Assembly: GCA_958295945.1 (NCBI GenBank)
Contig: OY282386.1
Location: forward strand, 2,914,001-2,978,000
Source: Candidatus Poribacteria bacterium
GTDB lineage: Bacteria > Poribacteria > WGA-4E > WGA-3G
Length of the DNA stretch: 64,000 nt
Direction: 5' to 3'
The notes under the pieces are model-generated. The model made no database searches and was not told the origin of the DNA. It was given only the letters and a program-made list of their open reading frames with translations. Positions 36,493 to 45,756 of the stretch are shown here, one piece after another (position 1 is the first letter of the stretch; the number at the start of each line of letters is the position of its first letter). The translations under genes were made by a program, and so were the position numbers.

Positions 36493-37098
36493 TCACGCTT
36501 TTTGTTCTACCATACTCACGAGAATGCCGAGAATTTTATCGCACTGACCAATCGAATAGAGTGTTCTATCAATATGGAGTTTTTGTCCTTCCAATTTGAG
36601 AAACCGCCAATCTGTTCCGGATGTGGTAGCTCCATAGATGCAAGAGAAGTCATTCCCTTTTTCTGCATTGAAACGTTGTGCAGCGAGCATCTCTGCAGCA
36701 CATTGTCCGAAGCCGAGTGTCAGGTTATCTTTCTTTGCCTCAACGAGAATGATGACAGGTGCGTCTAAAAATGAGAGGATAGGAGACAGACTTACCAAAA
36801 AATCGCAAACACCAGTTAAACCTTTGTCATCATCAACGTTAAAGTCAATACCTGAAAAAAAACTTATGCCACGATCGAATTGCTCACGGAGTTCAAACAG
36901 AACATCAGTTACAATCAGTTCTGACCTCGCCTTCTCTGTACCAATTGAGATAGCTAACTGCACCTTTTCTTCTAACTCAGACATGAAACGATCCCGTGGC
37001 CTGACCACATCTGTTTCAGAAAAGACACCAGCAGATTCTATAATTTCCAGTTCAAATTCTGAACGAACTGTATCTAAAGTGAAATTACTATAAACCAC
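36493..37098 (-). CDS. PD-(D/E)XK nuclease-like protein, tandem paralogue 3
   Basis: With the GTG start at 37098 (AAGGAGG nine bases upstream) this copy also has exactly 201 residues and begins VYSNFTLDTV like its neighbours. An earlier TTG would give a longer but unaligned N-terminus. The core residues are again conserved: Glu60, Asp99, Glu120 and Lys122 (SELIVTDVLFEL, GVCDFLVS, ILVEAKKD). It lies 28 bases from paralogue 2 and is separated from the unknown gene at 37208 by 109 bases. The three form one transcription unit on the minus strand. Confidence 0.65.
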   Translation of the reverse strand: MVYSNFTLDTVRSEFELEIIESAGVFSETDVVRPRDRFMSELEEKVQLAISIGTEKARSELIVTDVLFELREQFDRGISFFSGIDFNVDDDKGLTGVCDFLVSLSPILSFLDAPVIILVEAKKDNLTLGFGQCAAEMLAAQRFNAEKGNDFSCIYGATTSGTDWRFLKLEGQKLHIDRTLYSIGQCDKILGILVSMVEQKA

Positions 37099-37207
37099 TA
37101 CACAATGCCTCCTTCTTATCAATTTTCTCCTAACATTCCTATTATTGTAATGTTAAGTATATCACTTAAAATTCCTGTCGTCATATCAAACTGACAAAGT
37201 GATAATC

Positions 37208-37993
37208 TCACTTTTCGTCTTGGACAGTGCTAATCTCATCTTCGGATATTTTGTGGACACTCTTTGGATTAAATGTCTGCGTAGTATCAACACGCAACGC
37301 CACTTCAATTCTTCCACCTGTCAATACAAAAAACTGAATAAGAAAACCACCACCCTGCATCGATTCAACCTGATATTCATCAGTATCAAGATCACCAATC
37401 CATTCTGGCAGCACATCTTCAAATTTCGGATGTACAATCACATTCTCTGGTAGTGCAACTATTAGCGTTCCGGGTTCATCACCAATTGCATTACCAATGA
37501 TCTCTCGTTTTTCTACCATAAATGGGACAACGGTACTAGCATATTCAAAATCATCTCGTGTGTTACGTTCTGGTGGCACAAGTCCCCACGTCAGGTGATG
37601 GATAAACGGATTGCCATATCCTTGTCCAAGCATGTGTTGCAAAGCCGTTTTGTCAACAGGATGCACAACAGCAACGTAGTCAAACCAACCATCATTCCGT
37701 GCGGGACTCTCCGCTGACAATTGTGCAGAAACATTGATATAGTCGCATCCATCAACAGGAGATGGATAACAGCGTGCATCCCATCCATTTATATATCCGA
37801 GTTGTTTTAAACCATCAGCTATGCAGTGAGGTGGATCACAAAAAATGGCAGCGTGATCCATGTTTGGATAGATCTGGACACCTGCACTCGTAATATGGTC
37901 CGCAACTTCGGTGGCTTCGGTAAAACGCAACGCTGCGTTTTCAATTTGTAAGTAATCTGCAAAATTTGTAGGCAATTTAATCAAGCTTTCCAT
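37208..37993 (-). CDS. hypothetical protein of unknown family
   Basis: The protein has 261 residues. It is soluble, acidic, and rich in His-containing pairs of segments (YPNMDHAAIFCDPPHCIADG, PFIHHLTWGLVPPE), which could be the two halves of a metal-binding vicinal-oxygen-chelate or glyoxalase-like fold. That is only a guess from spacing. No catalytic motif is recognised. The start has no strong ribosome site (the best is weak), and the C-terminus ends with an acidic tail. It is not clearly linked to either neighbour. Confidence 0.5.
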   Translation of the reverse strand: MESLIKLPTNFADYLQIENAALRFTEATEVADHITSAGVQIYPNMDHAAIFCDPPHCIADGLKQLGYINGWDARCYPSPVDGCDYINVSAQLSAESPARNDGWFDYVAVVHPVDKTALQHMLGQGYGNPFIHHLTWGLVPPERNTRDDFEYASTVVPFMVEKREIIGNAIGDEPGTLIVALPENVIVHPKFEDVLPEWIGDLDTDEYQVESMQGGGFLIQFFVLTGGRIEVALRVDTTQTFNPKSVHKISEDEISTVQDEK

Positions 37994-38168
37994 GTGATTC
38001 CTCCGTGGTATTACAAGATGCGATGCAATATCAGTTTAACAAAATTTACGACCATTAGCAAACGTATTTTCGTTGAAAAAAGTATGGAATACTGTTAACA
38101 TAGAGACATTCAGATTCTGGAACATCAGAACAGTAGATTGTATCAAACCATGATTATTGAGGGAATTA

Positions 38169-38957
38169 ATGAGAAGAAATACATTTCGTGAATTACTTAA
38201 TGCTGATAAACCAACCGTAGGAACACATATCCATACAACTTGGCCATCCATCGTTGAAGCAATTGGACATACAGGATTATATGACTATGTTGAATTTGTT
38301 GGGGAATACGGTCCATTTGACTTACACGATTTAGATAATTTGTGTAGAGCTGCTGAACTCCATAATATTTCAACAATGATTAAAGTTGACCAAGAACCGC
38401 GGGGATTCATTGCACAGCGCGCGATCGGTTCTGGATTCCAGAGTGTGCTTTATGCCGATTGTCAAAACGTTGAAGATGTGAAGGAGTGTGTGAAAATTAC
38501 GCGTGCAGATACACCACAAGATGGAGGTAGTTACGGTGTTGCTACGCGCAGGTTCTCATATATGGGATATGGAGGCGGACCAGAATATGTTCAAGCACTA
38601 CGAGATGTCGTCGTTGTTATTATGATTGAGAAGAAAGGGACAGTTGACAATCTTGAAGAGGTAATGTCCGTTGAAGGCGTTGACATGATACAATGGGGTG
38701 GTTCGGATTACTCTATGAGTATTGGTAAGGTTGGTCAGCGCGGTTCTTCAGAAATCCAAGAAACGGAACGGAGAGTATTTGAAACCGCATTAAAGATGGG
38801 AGTTCCGCCTCGGGCAGAGATTGGTAGTGCTGATGGCGCAAAACGATTTCTTGATATGGGGGTCCGACACTTCTGTATCGGAACTGATATATCTATTCTC
38901 TATGGCTGGTGGCGCGAACATGGTGATGGATTACGGAAAGCACTTGAGGGACATTAA
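38169..38957 (+). CDS. HpcH/HpaI-family aldolase
   Basis: The protein has 262 residues. It has the TIM-barrel pattern of HpcH/HpaI class II aldolases: GTHIHTTWPSIVEAIGHTGLYDYVEFVGEYG, metal-site glutamate in IEKKGTVDNLEEVM, GGSDYSMSIGK and FCIGTDISILYGW at the end. Such enzymes cleave 4-hydroxy-2-oxo acids to pyruvate or oxalate plus an aldehyde, using a divalent metal. The ATG at 38169 has GAGGGA upstream; a TTG 12 bases earlier is less likely. It is one of the few plus-strand genes here and has no pathway partner nearby. Confidence 0.85.
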   Translation: MRRNTFRELLNADKPTVGTHIHTTWPSIVEAIGHTGLYDYVEFVGEYGPFDLHDLDNLCRAAELHNISTMIKVDQEPRGFIAQRAIGSGFQSVLYADCQNVEDVKECVKITRADTPQDGGSYGVATRRFSYMGYGGGPEYVQALRDVVVVIMIEKKGTVDNLEEVMSVEGVDMIQWGGSDYSMSIGKVGQRGSSEIQETERRVFETALKMGVPPRAEIGSADGAKRFLDMGVRHFCIGTDISILYGWWREHGDGLRKALEGH

Positions 38958-38961
38958 ATCA

Positions 38962-39027
38962 GTTGTCAGTCGTCAGTTATAGAGGATTCTGAACCAACAA
39001 AGTCATCTATAACTGACCGCTGACAAC
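38962..39027. terminator. bidirectional stem-loop between convergent genes
   Basis: Twenty-two-base arms with two mismatches (GTTGTCAGTCGTCAGTTATAGA at 38962-38983 and its complement at 39006-39027) enclose a 22-base loop. It lies between convergent genes (the aldolase and the creatininase) and could end both transcripts, although no strong T-run follows. The GTCAG/CTGAC design is shared with 2539-2600. Confidence 0.55.
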
Positions 39028-39033
39028 CAAAAA

Positions 39034-39765
39034 CTATGACAACATCTCTTGCATCTTTCCTGCAACCCAATCAACCGCAACATCAATCATTACCTGTCCA
39101 CTTTCTGAAGTAGCGAGTTTTGCCTGATGATGATATTCTCTGTCAGATTTTGCTTGTCCTTCATTGGAAATTGTGAGTTTAGCACTGTCGTAATCAACAC
39201 CATTCCAATCAACGTTTTCTGCAAAAGCAGCAAGTGCAAACGCAGTCTCAAATTCCGCTGCATGTCCTGGACAAATTCCTGACTCCATCTGTTCTTGAAC
39301 TAACTCACCAGAGTATGCTTCCCAGTATGAGTGGAATGCGATATTGATTCCCAATTTTTCTCTGTAACCATCCAATCGTTGATGTACTGGTCCAGCATTC
39401 CCAGCATGTCCATTGACAATTAAAATGTTTTCAACACCATGTCGTCGCATGCTATCTGCAACATCGTATAGGACCTCACCGAACACCTCTGCACGAAGTG
39501 TGAGCGTGCCTTTATGATCCATCCAATGTTCCGAGACACCGATGGCTAAAGGCGTTGTCACTATTACCTGTGGGTATAACTTCTCTGCTGCCAGCTTAGA
39601 CACATACACAGCACTCTGTGTATCGTGGTACATCGCTAAATGCTCGTTGTGTTGTTCTGTGCTGCCTGTGGGAATAATAGCACCTTTGAGCGTGCCAGCG
39701 TCTATCGCCTCACGCACATATCGCCTTTGGTTTTCCCACAATAACACTGATTTTATTTGAGACAT
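39034..39765 (-). CDS. creatininase-family amidohydrolase
   Basis: This is a 243-residue enzyme. The metal-binding residues of the creatininase fold are visible: PTGSTEQHNEHLAMYHD (Glu and His and Asp ligands), IVNGHAGNAGP (His) and GHAAEFETAFAL (Glu). The family includes creatinine amidohydrolase and the MftE/FAPy deformylase types, so the substrate is uncertain. A GGAGG site precedes the ATG. The gene converges on the aldolase gene across the stem-loop. No creatine pathway genes are nearby. Confidence 0.9.
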   Translation of the reverse strand: MSQIKSVLLWENQRRYVREAIDAGTLKGAIIPTGSTEQHNEHLAMYHDTQSAVYVSKLAAEKLYPQVIVTTPLAIGVSEHWMDHKGTLTLRAEVFGEVLYDVADSMRRHGVENILIVNGHAGNAGPVHQRLDGYREKLGINIAFHSYWEAYSGELVQEQMESGICPGHAAEFETAFALAAFAENVDWNGVDYDSAKLTISNEGQAKSDREYHHQAKLATSESGQVMIDVAVDWVAGKMQEMLS

Positions 39766-39802
39766 TATTTATCCTCCAATATGGAATAACTAGATAACAT
39801 GA

Positions 39803-39979
39803 TTAGTTGAATTGTTTAAAATATTCGTCAATTTCATCTCTTAATTCAATACCTGCTTGTTCAAAGGCATCTAAAAGTTCAACGTATGTTCCTTCACCAC
39901 CGATAAAATCCCAAATCGTTTTAGATCTATAGGACTTGAACTTTACGCGTATACAATCCTTAATCTTCTCTTTAATCAT
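39803..39979 (-). pseudogene. probable internal-deletion remnant of a TdeIII-type restriction endonuclease
   Basis: This 58-codon frame begins with MIKEKIKDCIRVKFKSYR and then switches to IWDFIGGEGTYVELL followed by IELRDEIDEYFKQF. To my recollection the first piece resembles the extreme N-terminus, and the second the extreme C-terminus, of TdeIII-family type II restriction enzymes, with about 190 residues in between missing. The start overlaps the methyltransferase stop as ATGATTAA, the tight pairing expected of a restriction-modification operon. The family match is from memory and has not been checked by alignment, so moderate doubt remains. Confidence 0.4.
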
Positions 39980-41576
39980 CGTTTGCCGTTGTAAATTCAT
40001 TCTCACTGCCTTTTTCTTTTAAATGAAAAATTGTCTCAGAATAGGCTGATTCGCGATTCTTTTCAGTCCGATTCAGTACAGGTCGCTTATGTTGATTGAC
40101 AATACTCATCCCCGCCCTTTCAGCAATAGTGGGATACATGTTATATTTGTCATTAGCAACAATAAAGACATCGTAATCGTCCGCCAGAAACCTTTTACAA
40201 TTCTTGAATACCGCTGCTACACCATGAATGTAAGATTCTCTCGCTTCACGGCCCTTACCTCGAAACAGAGGACCAATTTCCAACTCATCTAACCGTTTGA
40301 AACCAAAAAGGTCATAAGCATAGGCATGTTGTTCATGATAATTTATAAGACCTACGTAGGGTGGACTTGTGAAGATTCCTTTTATCCTCTTTGCATGAGT
40401 AAATTCTTCCAACTGTGGATTTTCACGTTTCAACATTTTAAAGATGTCAATAGTCCGTGAATCACCAGTAATGCAATGCTGACAGGTATCCGATTTTAAC
40501 TGGTTAAACTCAATCCATCGTTCTATGCTATCTTTGCAATAACGTTCCCACCATCCTAAAATTGAAAAAAGTGGTTTACAGACCTTTCCATGCTTCCTGC
40601 AATAGTATGTTGTTGTCATAGGTTCACGTAATGTGCCTAAATCTGCGTGTGTTGTTGCTCGACAGGAACGAATTGTCCTACTTAAAATTAGCATTAGTGC
40701 TTCTTGTACTGCTGCATCTTTTATTCTCTGTATTTTACTATGGACAAGTTCAATTTCTGCTCTTACTCCAGGAAGATACCACTGTTTCATAAATCTGGCA
40801 GAATCTCTTGACATCTGAATGTCAATTTTGTGATCAGATACAAGTTTGAGGTATGTAGCTAAAAAAGCTGCTTCCTTCTCAGCACCATACTTTTTTTGAT
40901 CAATTTCTCCCGCTCTAACCTGACTTTTAAATGATATTGGAAAGTATTTATTATTGAATGATGACAAAGTCTCTGCCAGTTCTGCTTCAAACTCTCTTAT
41001 TCCTAATGTGGATACGTAGTTTCTCAGTTCAGATGTGATTTCCTTGCTTTGTTCATAAAGTTGGATGAAATTGTAATGTCCAAGTTTTGCATTACTGATA
41101 AAGGCATTAAATGCAGAAATATCAATTCCCACAGCATGCATACCAAGTTCGTTTGCTTGTACCAGTGTAGTCCCGCTTCCACAAAATGGATCAAGGACAA
41201 TATCACCTGCTTGAAAGTAGACTTCCTTTTTAAACTCATCAACATGTCCATCTAAGAAATACTCAACTAATTGCGGAATGAATTTGCCCTTATAAGGATG
41301 TAGCCGATGGACATGTTTTGTCGTCTCCGCTTCTTTAATTTTCTCAAAGGACAATGTCCAATTTATGTCGGCACCGAGTTGATTTTTCCACCGTATTTCA
41401 CGATTAGCATGACCGTAATATTTTTTGAGACTATCCATTGGAATCATCTTTGATCCATTTTCAAACACCGTTTCAATGTGTCCATACTGGATAAGATAAG
41501 AAATATTAGCAGTTGTCACATTTTTCTTCAGGTATTCTGAAGCCCATTGACTGGCTTGTTTGAGAGTCAGAAGCAT
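39972..41576 (-). CDS. site-specific DNA methyltransferase (N4-cytosine/N6-adenine class)
   Basis: The protein has 534 residues. The SAM-binding motif I, DPFCGSGTTLVQANELGMHAVGID, is at 129-152, and the catalytic motif IV is SPPYVGLINY near residue 405; the SPPY form favours N4-cytosine. The N-terminal segment (TLKQASQWASEYL, about 1-50) looks like a helix-turn-helix. RLHPYKGKFIPQLVEYFL is typical of TRM11-like restriction-modification enzymes. The ATG has AAGGAT at good spacing. The partner endonuclease appears reduced to the remnant at 39803-39979, so this is probably an orphan methyltransferase that modifies without cutting. Confidence 0.85.
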   Translation of the reverse strand: MLLTLKQASQWASEYLKKNVTTANISYLIQYGHIETVFENGSKMIPMDSLKKYYGHANREIRWKNQLGADINWTLSFEKIKEAETTKHVHRLHPYKGKFIPQLVEYFLDGHVDEFKKEVYFQAGDIVLDPFCGSGTTLVQANELGMHAVGIDISAFNAFISNAKLGHYNFIQLYEQSKEITSELRNYVSTLGIREFEAELAETLSSFNNKYFPISFKSQVRAGEIDQKKYGAEKEAAFLATYLKLVSDHKIDIQMSRDSARFMKQWYLPGVRAEIELVHSKIQRIKDAAVQEALMLILSRTIRSCRATTHADLGTLREPMTTTYYCRKHGKVCKPLFSILGWWERYCKDSIERWIEFNQLKSDTCQHCITGDSRTIDIFKMLKRENPQLEEFTHAKRIKGIFTSPPYVGLINYHEQHAYAYDLFGFKRLDELEIGPLFRGKGREARESYIHGVAAVFKNCKRFLADDYDVFIVANDKYNMYPTIAERAGMSIVNQHKRPVLNRTEKNRESAYSETIFHLKEKGSENEFTTANDD

Positions 41577-41732
41577 TTTTGATCCTTGAAATAATTGCGT
41601 TATAACAATGTATTCTTGTTTCTTCTAGTGATGTTATCTCACAGATTTTCAATTGTCATTACGCACCAATTTTTAACCGAAGAAAGACAATCAATATATG
41701 GTACAACGAAAAACAGATATGTTTAACTTCAA

Positions 41733-43067
41733 TTAATACACTTCAATATATTTGTCAGTTTCCCACTGGCTAACACTCATAAGGTAGTCTTGCCATTCTT
41801 CGCGTTTTATCTGAATGTAATAGTCAGCGTATTCTGTTCCTAATGCGTTTCTGATGACTTCATCTGCTTCAAGTGCATCAATCGCATCACTAAGTGTTGA
41901 AGGTAGGGAATGAATGCCTCTCCGCTGCAATTCTTCTTCAGAAACTTCATATAAGTTGTCCACATTTTGCTCTCCAGGATCAATCTGGTTTTCTATACCA
42001 TCCAAACCAGCAGCAAGGAGTACAGTTGCAGCAAGATATGGATTTGCTGCACCATCACCTAATCGGTTTTCAATGCGTCCGGATGCAGGAATGCGAATCA
42101 TTTGTGTGCGATTGTTTGAACCATAAGTAACGAAAACCGGTGCCCAAGATGCACCCGATCTCGGCGGTCTTCGGACTAACCGTTTGTAACTATTTACAAG
42201 TGGATTTGTAATCGCTGTAATCGCTTGTGCATGCTTGAGAATACCACCAGTAAACCAATACGCAAGCTGAGATATACCATTCGTATCATTTTCATCAAGA
42301 AATTGATTTGTATGATTTTCTTCATCCCAAAGACTCATGTGAAAATGAGCACCATTCCCGGTCAGGTTGGCAAAAGGTTTTGGCATAAATGTCGCTAACA
42401 ACCCACGCTCTTCAGCAACCGTTTTGACCATCCATTTGAAGAAAGTATGTCGGTCAGAAGAGGCAAGAGCATCAGAGTATGTCCAATTGACTTCATACTG
42501 ACATGTACCATCTTCATGGTCATTAGCATAAGGTTGCCATCCCAATTCCTGCATATATTTTATCAAACTTGCCATCATATCAAGGTTGCGATATAATGCT
42601 TTCAAGTCGTAACACGGCTTATCCAAACTATCAAGTGTGTCCCAAGGTATATATTGTCCATCTTCATCCTGTTTCAAGAGCATGAATTCCGCTTCAATAC
42701 CAACATTAAATACATATCCATTCTGTTTTGCTTTTTCCAGTTGGTTTCGCAGAATAGTTCTTGGACAATAGTGCCATGATTGACCTTCTACGAACATATC
42801 TCCTGCAACCCATGCTAAGTTCTCTCGCCAAGGAACGATAGTCAAGGAAGAAAAATCAGGAATACAAGCCATCTCAGGATCATGTGGTCCTTGTCCAATC
42901 TCACCTGCAGCAAATCCTCCAAAACCCGCACCATCATTAGCCATATCCTCAAGGTGTGTCACAGGAATAACCTTTGCTTTTGGTGTTCCACTCATTTCCA
43001 CAAATGAGCAGAGAAAAAACTCAATTCCGTTTTCACTAACAAACGATTTCACCTGATCTAAAGTCAT
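41733..43067 (-). CDS. type III-like glutamine synthetase / gamma-glutamyl ligase
   Basis: The protein has 444 residues. It shows glutamine-synthetase motifs: GIEAEFMLLK (metal-binding glutamates), ANDHEDGTCQYEVN, TGNGAHFHMSLW (ATP and glutamate binding), NSYKRLVRRPPRSGASWAP and ASGRIENRLGDGAANPYLAA. The length and order match the short GlnT/GS-III type (the TIGR03105 group), which also includes gamma-glutamylmethylamide synthetase. The amine donor could be ammonia or methylamine; nothing in the neighbourhood decides it. AAGGAATG precedes the ATG. It stands alone, with a 214-base gap to the outer-membrane protein gene. Confidence 0.88.
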   Translation of the reverse strand: MTLDQVKSFVSENGIEFFLCSFVEMSGTPKAKVIPVTHLEDMANDGAGFGGFAAGEIGQGPHDPEMACIPDFSSLTIVPWRENLAWVAGDMFVEGQSWHYCPRTILRNQLEKAKQNGYVFNVGIEAEFMLLKQDEDGQYIPWDTLDSLDKPCYDLKALYRNLDMMASLIKYMQELGWQPYANDHEDGTCQYEVNWTYSDALASSDRHTFFKWMVKTVAEERGLLATFMPKPFANLTGNGAHFHMSLWDEENHTNQFLDENDTNGISQLAYWFTGGILKHAQAITAITNPLVNSYKRLVRRPPRSGASWAPVFVTYGSNNRTQMIRIPASGRIENRLGDGAANPYLAATVLLAAGLDGIENQIDPGEQNVDNLYEVSEEELQRRGIHSLPSTLSDAIDALEADEVIRNALGTEYADYYIQIKREEWQDYLMSVSQWETDKYIEVY

Positions 43068-43281
43068 TAATACATTCCTTTATTGGGAGGAAGAAGAGAT
43101 TGACTGATGCAATTACGTTGACAATGTTGATTTTCTGTTGTTTGGGGGACTACTGAAAATGAGAAAATTATGAAAGAAATACAAGAATGTTTGGAATTGA
43201 TTACATTTGAAGATCTAAGACTATACATACCGAAGTTATTATCAGACAATCAGTAGATAAACTGTCTTTATGTGTTCTCAA

Positions 43282-44502
43282 CTAATAAACTTCTCGCAAT
43301 GTAACACTAACAATACTATGATTATAGTTAAGAAAATCAAGGATAGGATCTAATTCATTTGTTCGGTTCTGTGTGAATTGGTAATCAGCACTCAACGATA
43401 GATTGCCAGAGAATTTCCAATTGAACGCAGCAGTAAATCCAAATTGTGTATCTCTCCTATCTTCTGCCCCTTCCATAATATTCCCATGCTCATCTCGAAT
43501 CTGTCTACCATCAAACAACACCCATACACGAGCGAACCTTAACCGGAACCATCGTCCCGTGTCAAATTTGTAAAATGTGCTTAAAGCAGCTTCCATACTT
43601 AAAAAGTTGAAAAAATCTACATTAGAACGGTTAGAAAAGAAATTTGCTTCCTCTTGAAAAACAATACGGTCTGATACTGTTTCTAACAATTTGATTCCAC
43701 CAGAATATCTCAAATCGAGTCTGCTTTCTCCAGGTTCCAGTCCAGATACACCTAATATCAGATTGTTCAAATTGGTATCATATTGACCATATTCTACAGC
43801 ATATTCCATTTTAGCTAACACCTGCTTTAGCAAACCAAATTGCAAACGAGCAGTTGTCCTGTGACTTGTAGATCCAATCAATAGAAAATCCTCTCTCAAC
43901 TGTATTGTATCGTCAAAATTGTGAATTCGCATATTATACTCAAATATACGTCCAATACGAAAACCAATATTCCTTTCGGTATTGTTGTAGACATCAAGGG
44001 TTCGTGTTAAACGATGAAACCGATGCGATGCAACAAAGGCAGGCAAACCAGAAAATGGACGGTAAAGCAGCTCTGTTGTTGACACATCTGTGAATGAATC
44101 AAATTCATTGAGTTTTCCAGATTCACCAGAGTAATTTTCATATTGTGGTGAATACTGCACTTTCAGTCGGAGATTATCACCTGTAACAGGTAAATCACCG
44201 ATTAGATCCAAACCGAATCGGTTAATATAACCTTGCAGTTCTGGACTTTCCTGACCAGCAAGGCTGCTCGTATAAGGATCAACACTTAATCCAAGTTCAA
44301 TATGATTGTTATATGTATTGGAAATTCGCGCATCTATTGTCAGTTTAGATGGTTCCGTCGTCTCTGGAGGAATTGGTTCTAACTGTAGCAATTCCGGTCC
44401 GAATTCATCCTGTAACTGTGCAAACACATGTTGCCACTGACTAAAGAAAAGCAGAAATATAATGAGCACTATTATGCGAATACAATAAGACATATTAAAC
44501 AC
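43282..44502 (-). CDS. hypothetical outer-membrane beta-barrel protein
   Basis: The protein has 406 residues. A signal peptide (residues 8-28, cleavage near HVFAQ) is followed by many alternating amphipathic strands (IELGLSVDP, LRLKVQYSPQY, FRLRFARVWVLF, FGFTAAFNWKFSGNLSL). It ends in an aromatic-terminated strand, SIVSVTLREVY, the usual outer-membrane sorting end. No specific family is recognised, and a porin or autotransporter-like role is only a guess. The GTG at 44502 has GGAG five bases upstream and is a better start than the later ATG. Confidence 0.65.
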   Translation of the reverse strand: MFNMSYCIRIIVLIIFLLFFSQWQHVFAQLQDEFGPELLQLEPIPPETTEPSKLTIDARISNTYNNHIELGLSVDPYTSSLAGQESPELQGYINRFGLDLIGDLPVTGDNLRLKVQYSPQYENYSGESGKLNEFDSFTDVSTTELLYRPFSGLPAFVASHRFHRLTRTLDVYNNTERNIGFRIGRIFEYNMRIHNFDDTIQLREDFLLIGSTSHRTTARLQFGLLKQVLAKMEYAVEYGQYDTNLNNLILGVSGLEPGESRLDLRYSGGIKLLETVSDRIVFQEEANFFSNRSNVDFFNFLSMEAALSTFYKFDTGRWFRLRFARVWVLFDGRQIRDEHGNIMEGAEDRRDTQFGFTAAFNWKFSGNLSLSADYQFTQNRTNELDPILDFLNYNHSIVSVTLREVY

Positions 44503-44555
44503 AATTTCTCCAATTTCACATATACAAATGCGACCAGGACTTCAAACATACCGTA

Positions 44556-44576
44556 GGCGCGCTTTGTAAGCGCGCC
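44556..44576. repeat. GC-rich hairpin with CCGTAGG edge
   Basis: A perfect 9-base stem (GGCGCGCTT/AAGCGCGCC) with a TGT loop, preceded by CCGTA. It shares the hairpin-plus-CTAC(C/G) plan of the repeats at 1149, 8684 and 31287, here in reverse orientation. No T-run follows on either strand, so it is not a classic terminator. Confidence 0.55.
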
Positions 44577-44644
44577 ATAAATATATTTTCATCAGTTACA
44601 ACCACCAAATTAGGTACTGTTTTTATAGGACTCAGAAATTTACA

Positions 44645-45415
44645 TCACTCAATAATCCCATCTATAGGACTTGATGCAGTAGCATAGAGTTTCTTAGGAA
44701 TACGACCTGCTAAGAAAGCAGATCTACCTGCCTCAACGGCTTTTTTCATCGCTTCTGCCATCATCACCGGACGATGTGCTTTTGCAACAGCCGTATTGAG
44801 TAGAACACCATCGCAACCTAATTCCATCGCAATCGCAGCATCTGAGGCAGTACCAACACCAGCATCAACAATTAGCGGCACTTGAACGCTATCACGGATA
44901 ATCTGTAAGTTATATGGATTCCGAATTCCCATACCAGAACCTATCGGTGCACCTAACGGCATCACAGCAGCACACCCTACATCTTGCAACTTTTTACAGG
45001 TTATCGGATCGTCATTACAATAGGGCAACACAGTGAACCCATTTTCAATGAGTGTCTCCGCAGCAATTAACAACTGTTCAACATCCGGAAACAAAGTCTG
45101 TTCATCGCCAATTACCTCAAGTTTAATCAACGATGTTTCAAGTGCTTCACGCGCAAGTTGTGCAGTCAAAATAGCATCCTTTGCCGTAAAACAACCCGCA
45201 GTATTCGGCAGGATAGTTATATTACGTTCGCGTAGTAGTGTAAATAGATTCTCCGCAGTATCTTCTGTAAATTTCACACGACGCATTGATACAGTCGCAA
45301 TTTCAGCACCACTCGCTGAAATTGCCTCTGTCATGATATGAAAATTCGGATATCCCGCAGTTCCGATAAGTAACCTTGATGTATATGAATTTTCTGCTAT
45401 TTTAAGCTTTACCAT
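44645..45415 (-). CDS. thiG: thiazole synthase
   Basis: This is a 256-residue cytoplasmic enzyme that forms the thiazole phosphate of thiamine from deoxyxylulose phosphate, a glycine-derived imine and the ThiS thiocarboxylate. The TIM-barrel hallmark segments are present: [30 protein letters not shown], the catalytic Lys98 in [10 protein letters not shown], and [12 protein letters not shown] with [11 protein letters not shown]. It is the last gene of the thi operon and starts 20 bases after the nucleotidyltransferase stop. Its expression therefore depends on transcripts that pass through the toxin-antitoxin insertion. Confidence 0.97.
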   Translation of the reverse strand: MVKLKIAENSYTSRLLIGTAGYPNFHIMTEAISASGAEIATVSMRRVKFTEDTAENLFTLLRERNITILPNTAGCFTAKDAILTAQLAREALETSLIKLEVIGDEQTLFPDVEQLLIAAETLIENGFTVLPYCNDDPITCKKLQDVGCAAVMPLGAPIGSGMGIRNPYNLQIIRDSVQVPLIVDAGVGTASDAAIAMELGCDGVLLNTAVAKAHRPVMMAEAMKKAVEAGRSAFLAGRIPKKLYATASSPIDGIIE

Positions 45416-45435
45416 TTATATCTTTCAAATCCGAT

Positions 45436-45756
45436 TTATCTTTTGTAAAACGTTACACCTTCAAGATCAATTTGATTTATTATGTCTTGATTGTTTAGAT
45501 TATCGTAAATAGACAAATCAATAGTATAAGGCAGCAATTGATCATCAAGATCACTGGCAATCTTGGAGAGAATCTTGTGCGTTAAGGCATTCCCACCACG
45601 AAGTGTGAGATCTATGTCAGAACCGTTCTTATAATTATCTCTTGCACGAGAACCGTAAAGTATAACTTCTTCTACTTCTGGATACCGATCAAAGACATCG
45701 TATATCTTTTGAAGTGATTTCTCAGACAAACCGTATTTCATGTTATAGTTAATCAT
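45436..45756 (-). CDS. MntA-type minimal nucleotidyltransferase (antitoxin)
   Basis: The protein has 106 residues. It has the minimal nucleotidyltransferase signature GSRARDNYKNGSDIDLTL with Gly35, Ser36 and the metal pair Asp47 and Asp49. Proteins of this type act as antitoxins by transferring AMP groups to a tyrosine of the HEPN toxin. The start overlaps the toxin stop by eight bases as ATGATTAA, typical of this pair. An alternative ATG lies 15 bases downstream. It sits in the thiamine operon just before thiG. The function is from family knowledge; activity is not shown. Confidence 0.8.
   Translation of the reverse strand: MINYNMKYGLSEKSLQKIYDVFDRYPEVEEVILYGSRARDNYKNGSDIDLTLRGGNALTHKILSKIASDLDDQLLPYTIDLSIYDNLNNQDIINQIDLEGVTFYKR

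Noticed and set aside
43171-43257. A short plus-strand frame with ITFEDLRLYIPKLL.
   Set aside because: Fewer than 30 codons after the ATG, no ribosome site and no recognised family; possibly a fragment.
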